Below are positions 63,901 to 64,000 of a stretch of DNA of 64,000 nucleotides, piece after piece. How positions within the stretch are numbered: position 1 is the first letter of the stretch; each line of letters begins with the position of its first letter. The stretch lies in contig NZ_JALJZZ010000006.1 in NCBI RefSeq assembly GCF_024171565.1, forward strand, positions 1 to 64,000, given 5' to 3'. This DNA comes from Okibacterium sp. HSC-33S16 (lineage in GTDB: Bacteria > Actinomycetota > Actinomycetes > Actinomycetales > Microbacteriaceae). The notes beneath the pieces are model-generated. The model searched no databases, had not been told where the DNA came from, and saw only the letters and a program-made list of their open reading frames with translations. Position numbers and translations under genes: made by a program.

Positions 63901-64000
63901 ACAAACCGTGGCACGTCCCCGCTGGTTGAGCGGGCACTTGCCGGTGTTGTCACGTGGCGAGATACAGGCTCGCAGGAGACAGAGCGCAGGGTGGGCCTTA
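60958..64000 (+). CDS. Protein kinase-SF1 helicase fusion (partial, cut by window end)
   Basis: One frame stays open for at least 1,014 codons. Residues about 10-265 form a Ser/Thr protein kinase: glycine loop GSGGHA, catalytic Lys44 in VAVKLF, HRDVKPGN with Asp139, and DFG at 156. A linker domain follows. The UPF1-like superfamily 1 helicase has Walker A GPPGTGKTT at 576, a long coiled-coil insertion (about 660-830), Walker B DEAS at 883, GDDKQLPP at 907 and HQHRMHP near 960. All catalytic residues are intact. The C-terminus lies beyond 64,000. Such kinase-helicase fusions are seen in defence-type neighbourhoods. The role is inferred: nucleic-acid sensing linked to phosphorylation. Confidence 0.88.
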   Translation, partial: MAVIVEPIVLDNRFVLPREEFGSGGHARLFKAYDNESGAHVAVKLFTPVAHVDIRTLELSWSNELAVYSKLEAHPNLLKVVGFGTPADGAPWIAFEWFGDDLGAIAARSMMVWAQLQPIALEILRGLSVLHARGWVHRDVKPGNILIDGGRVKVADFGTMRYREVTSFGKTMSQLGTRPYCPPESGTENPVPAYDVYSFAVLIICCLLNDFELKGSTPEAALGQVDVPEPIRLLLARCLSDREEERPGSAGVVLAELEQIAKGAPVGDDIPEIGLHLPVNVTQIFRDVTLAETAEFDEFRREFGPRVRIVRDPKAVDTQGLLLVGRSLIAAAAPHGSRTGALFVKHVWRPPVAHLERLRKRGIGLNVRWVPVPMRPFDADTAISEILRLLAEREAANPEQHDRAEIHDRWERVLDAKFALARESGKDVPYSAVRVDGARAYFTTGGHAADPQLGELRVVRTTTNRHLRGEIEAIEGNEVVLYVSEGSPEDLPRRGTLTVDAERTVSKLRREQDAVRRVFEGRAARADLKDILSHPALNPLPNDAVVENFEQEQLDDAKRQVVASVLGSQGMSLVKGPPGTGKTTLIAELVAQQLRRKPDSQILLASQTHIALDHALSKVANVTPSASVLRIGSPDQLSADSEAWTVPSQLEAWRAETEASVTAFVQDHLETAGVLNVAVRGTATRLRAQVERRVRTRDELAAAEADLNSAVTQHEATRAGIESLFVAVSGIEKAAAGSIGDVIDDLARLADAVTQLGANLEKRSPALRSMSGLRERAVELRERLDELEADTRSAFEELRRVEELADASTEDEMLKRIEESMSADDERIQGLRLLAEEWLERFRPNGEFRLGLLFRASVVASTCVALTGSKGAERVEFDLCIIDEASKATPTELMVPMANSRQWVLVGDDKQLPPFLDSGLVDPDFLAERDLTRAEVDERLFTELGGELPSACVSTLSHQHRMHPDIGQVVSDVFYGGQLQSTNRGTSPLVERALAGVVTWRDTGSQETERRVGL

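Larger units (their letters stand above)
41936..64000. mobile_element. Integrative element at tRNA-Pro, left part
   Basis: From the tRNA 3' end to the window end the content is accessory: excisionase-like and integrase genes, a MobF relaxase, defence-type genes and many small unknowns. Gene density is lower, with several gaps of 300-700 bases, and the ACGGATGC motif common in the left two thirds was not seen here. No second copy of the tRNA 3' end was found before 64,000, so the right end lies outside. No type IV secretion genes are visible yet. Confidence 0.8.

Overview
The window is high-GC DNA from an actinobacterium, most probably of the family Microbacteriaceae. The gene order parA-scpA-scpB-rluB-tyrA-cmk-der next to tlyA-nadK-recN-pyrG-xerD is typical of that group, GTG and TTG starts are frequent, and most housekeeping genes overlap by a few bases. 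Genus and species cannot be fixed from the sequence alone.

Layout. 1-130 is the 3' end of a 5S rRNA gene and its terminator. 170-18,708 is a tightly packed plus-strand core block: an RGD/Y-repeat protein, a HAD phosphatase, tlyA, nadK, recN, pyrG, a NUDIX hydrolase, xerD, the chromosome segregation set parA-scpA-scpB, rluB, tyrA, cmk, der, a NUDIX-NYN fusion and a nucleoside hydrolase. 18,724-29,777 is an accessory stress and redox island with two ECF41-type sigma factors, two stand-alone SnoaL-like domains resembling the sigma factors' own C-terminal regulatory domain, two NmrA/SDR-like oxidoreductases, two alpha/beta hydrolases, a type II NADH dehydrogenase and an orphan cytochrome b. Seven sites of the form (C/G/T)GTCACA-16 bases-(G/T)GTC lie 34-70 bases before start codons there and appear to define one regulon. 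29,770-35,992 is a sugar-uptake cluster (GH13 alpha-glucosidase, ABC importer, divergent ROK regulator). 36,003-41,781 is a TctABC tricarboxylate transporter with a divergent CitA/CitB-type two-component system.

At 41,862 a tRNA-Pro(GGG) gene marks the left boundary of an integrated mobile element that runs to the end of the window: excisionase-like gene, tyrosine integrase, three phased palindromes with a 118-bp period, a HEPN-type protein, DUF4238 and DUF2971 proteins, a Shedu-type nuclease inside a possible cassette bounded by two near-identical ~38-bp repeats, a full-length MobF relaxase-helicase, two tandem ~49-residue paralogous proteins, and a protein kinase-SF1 helicase fusion cut by the window end. 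The element looks conjugative or mobilisable and carries defence-type cargo. Its right end is not in the window.

The two most unusual items are the ECF41 regulon, which joins NDH-2 to a cytochrome b that has lost both ligands of one heme, and the exactly periodic, covarying palindromes after the integrase.
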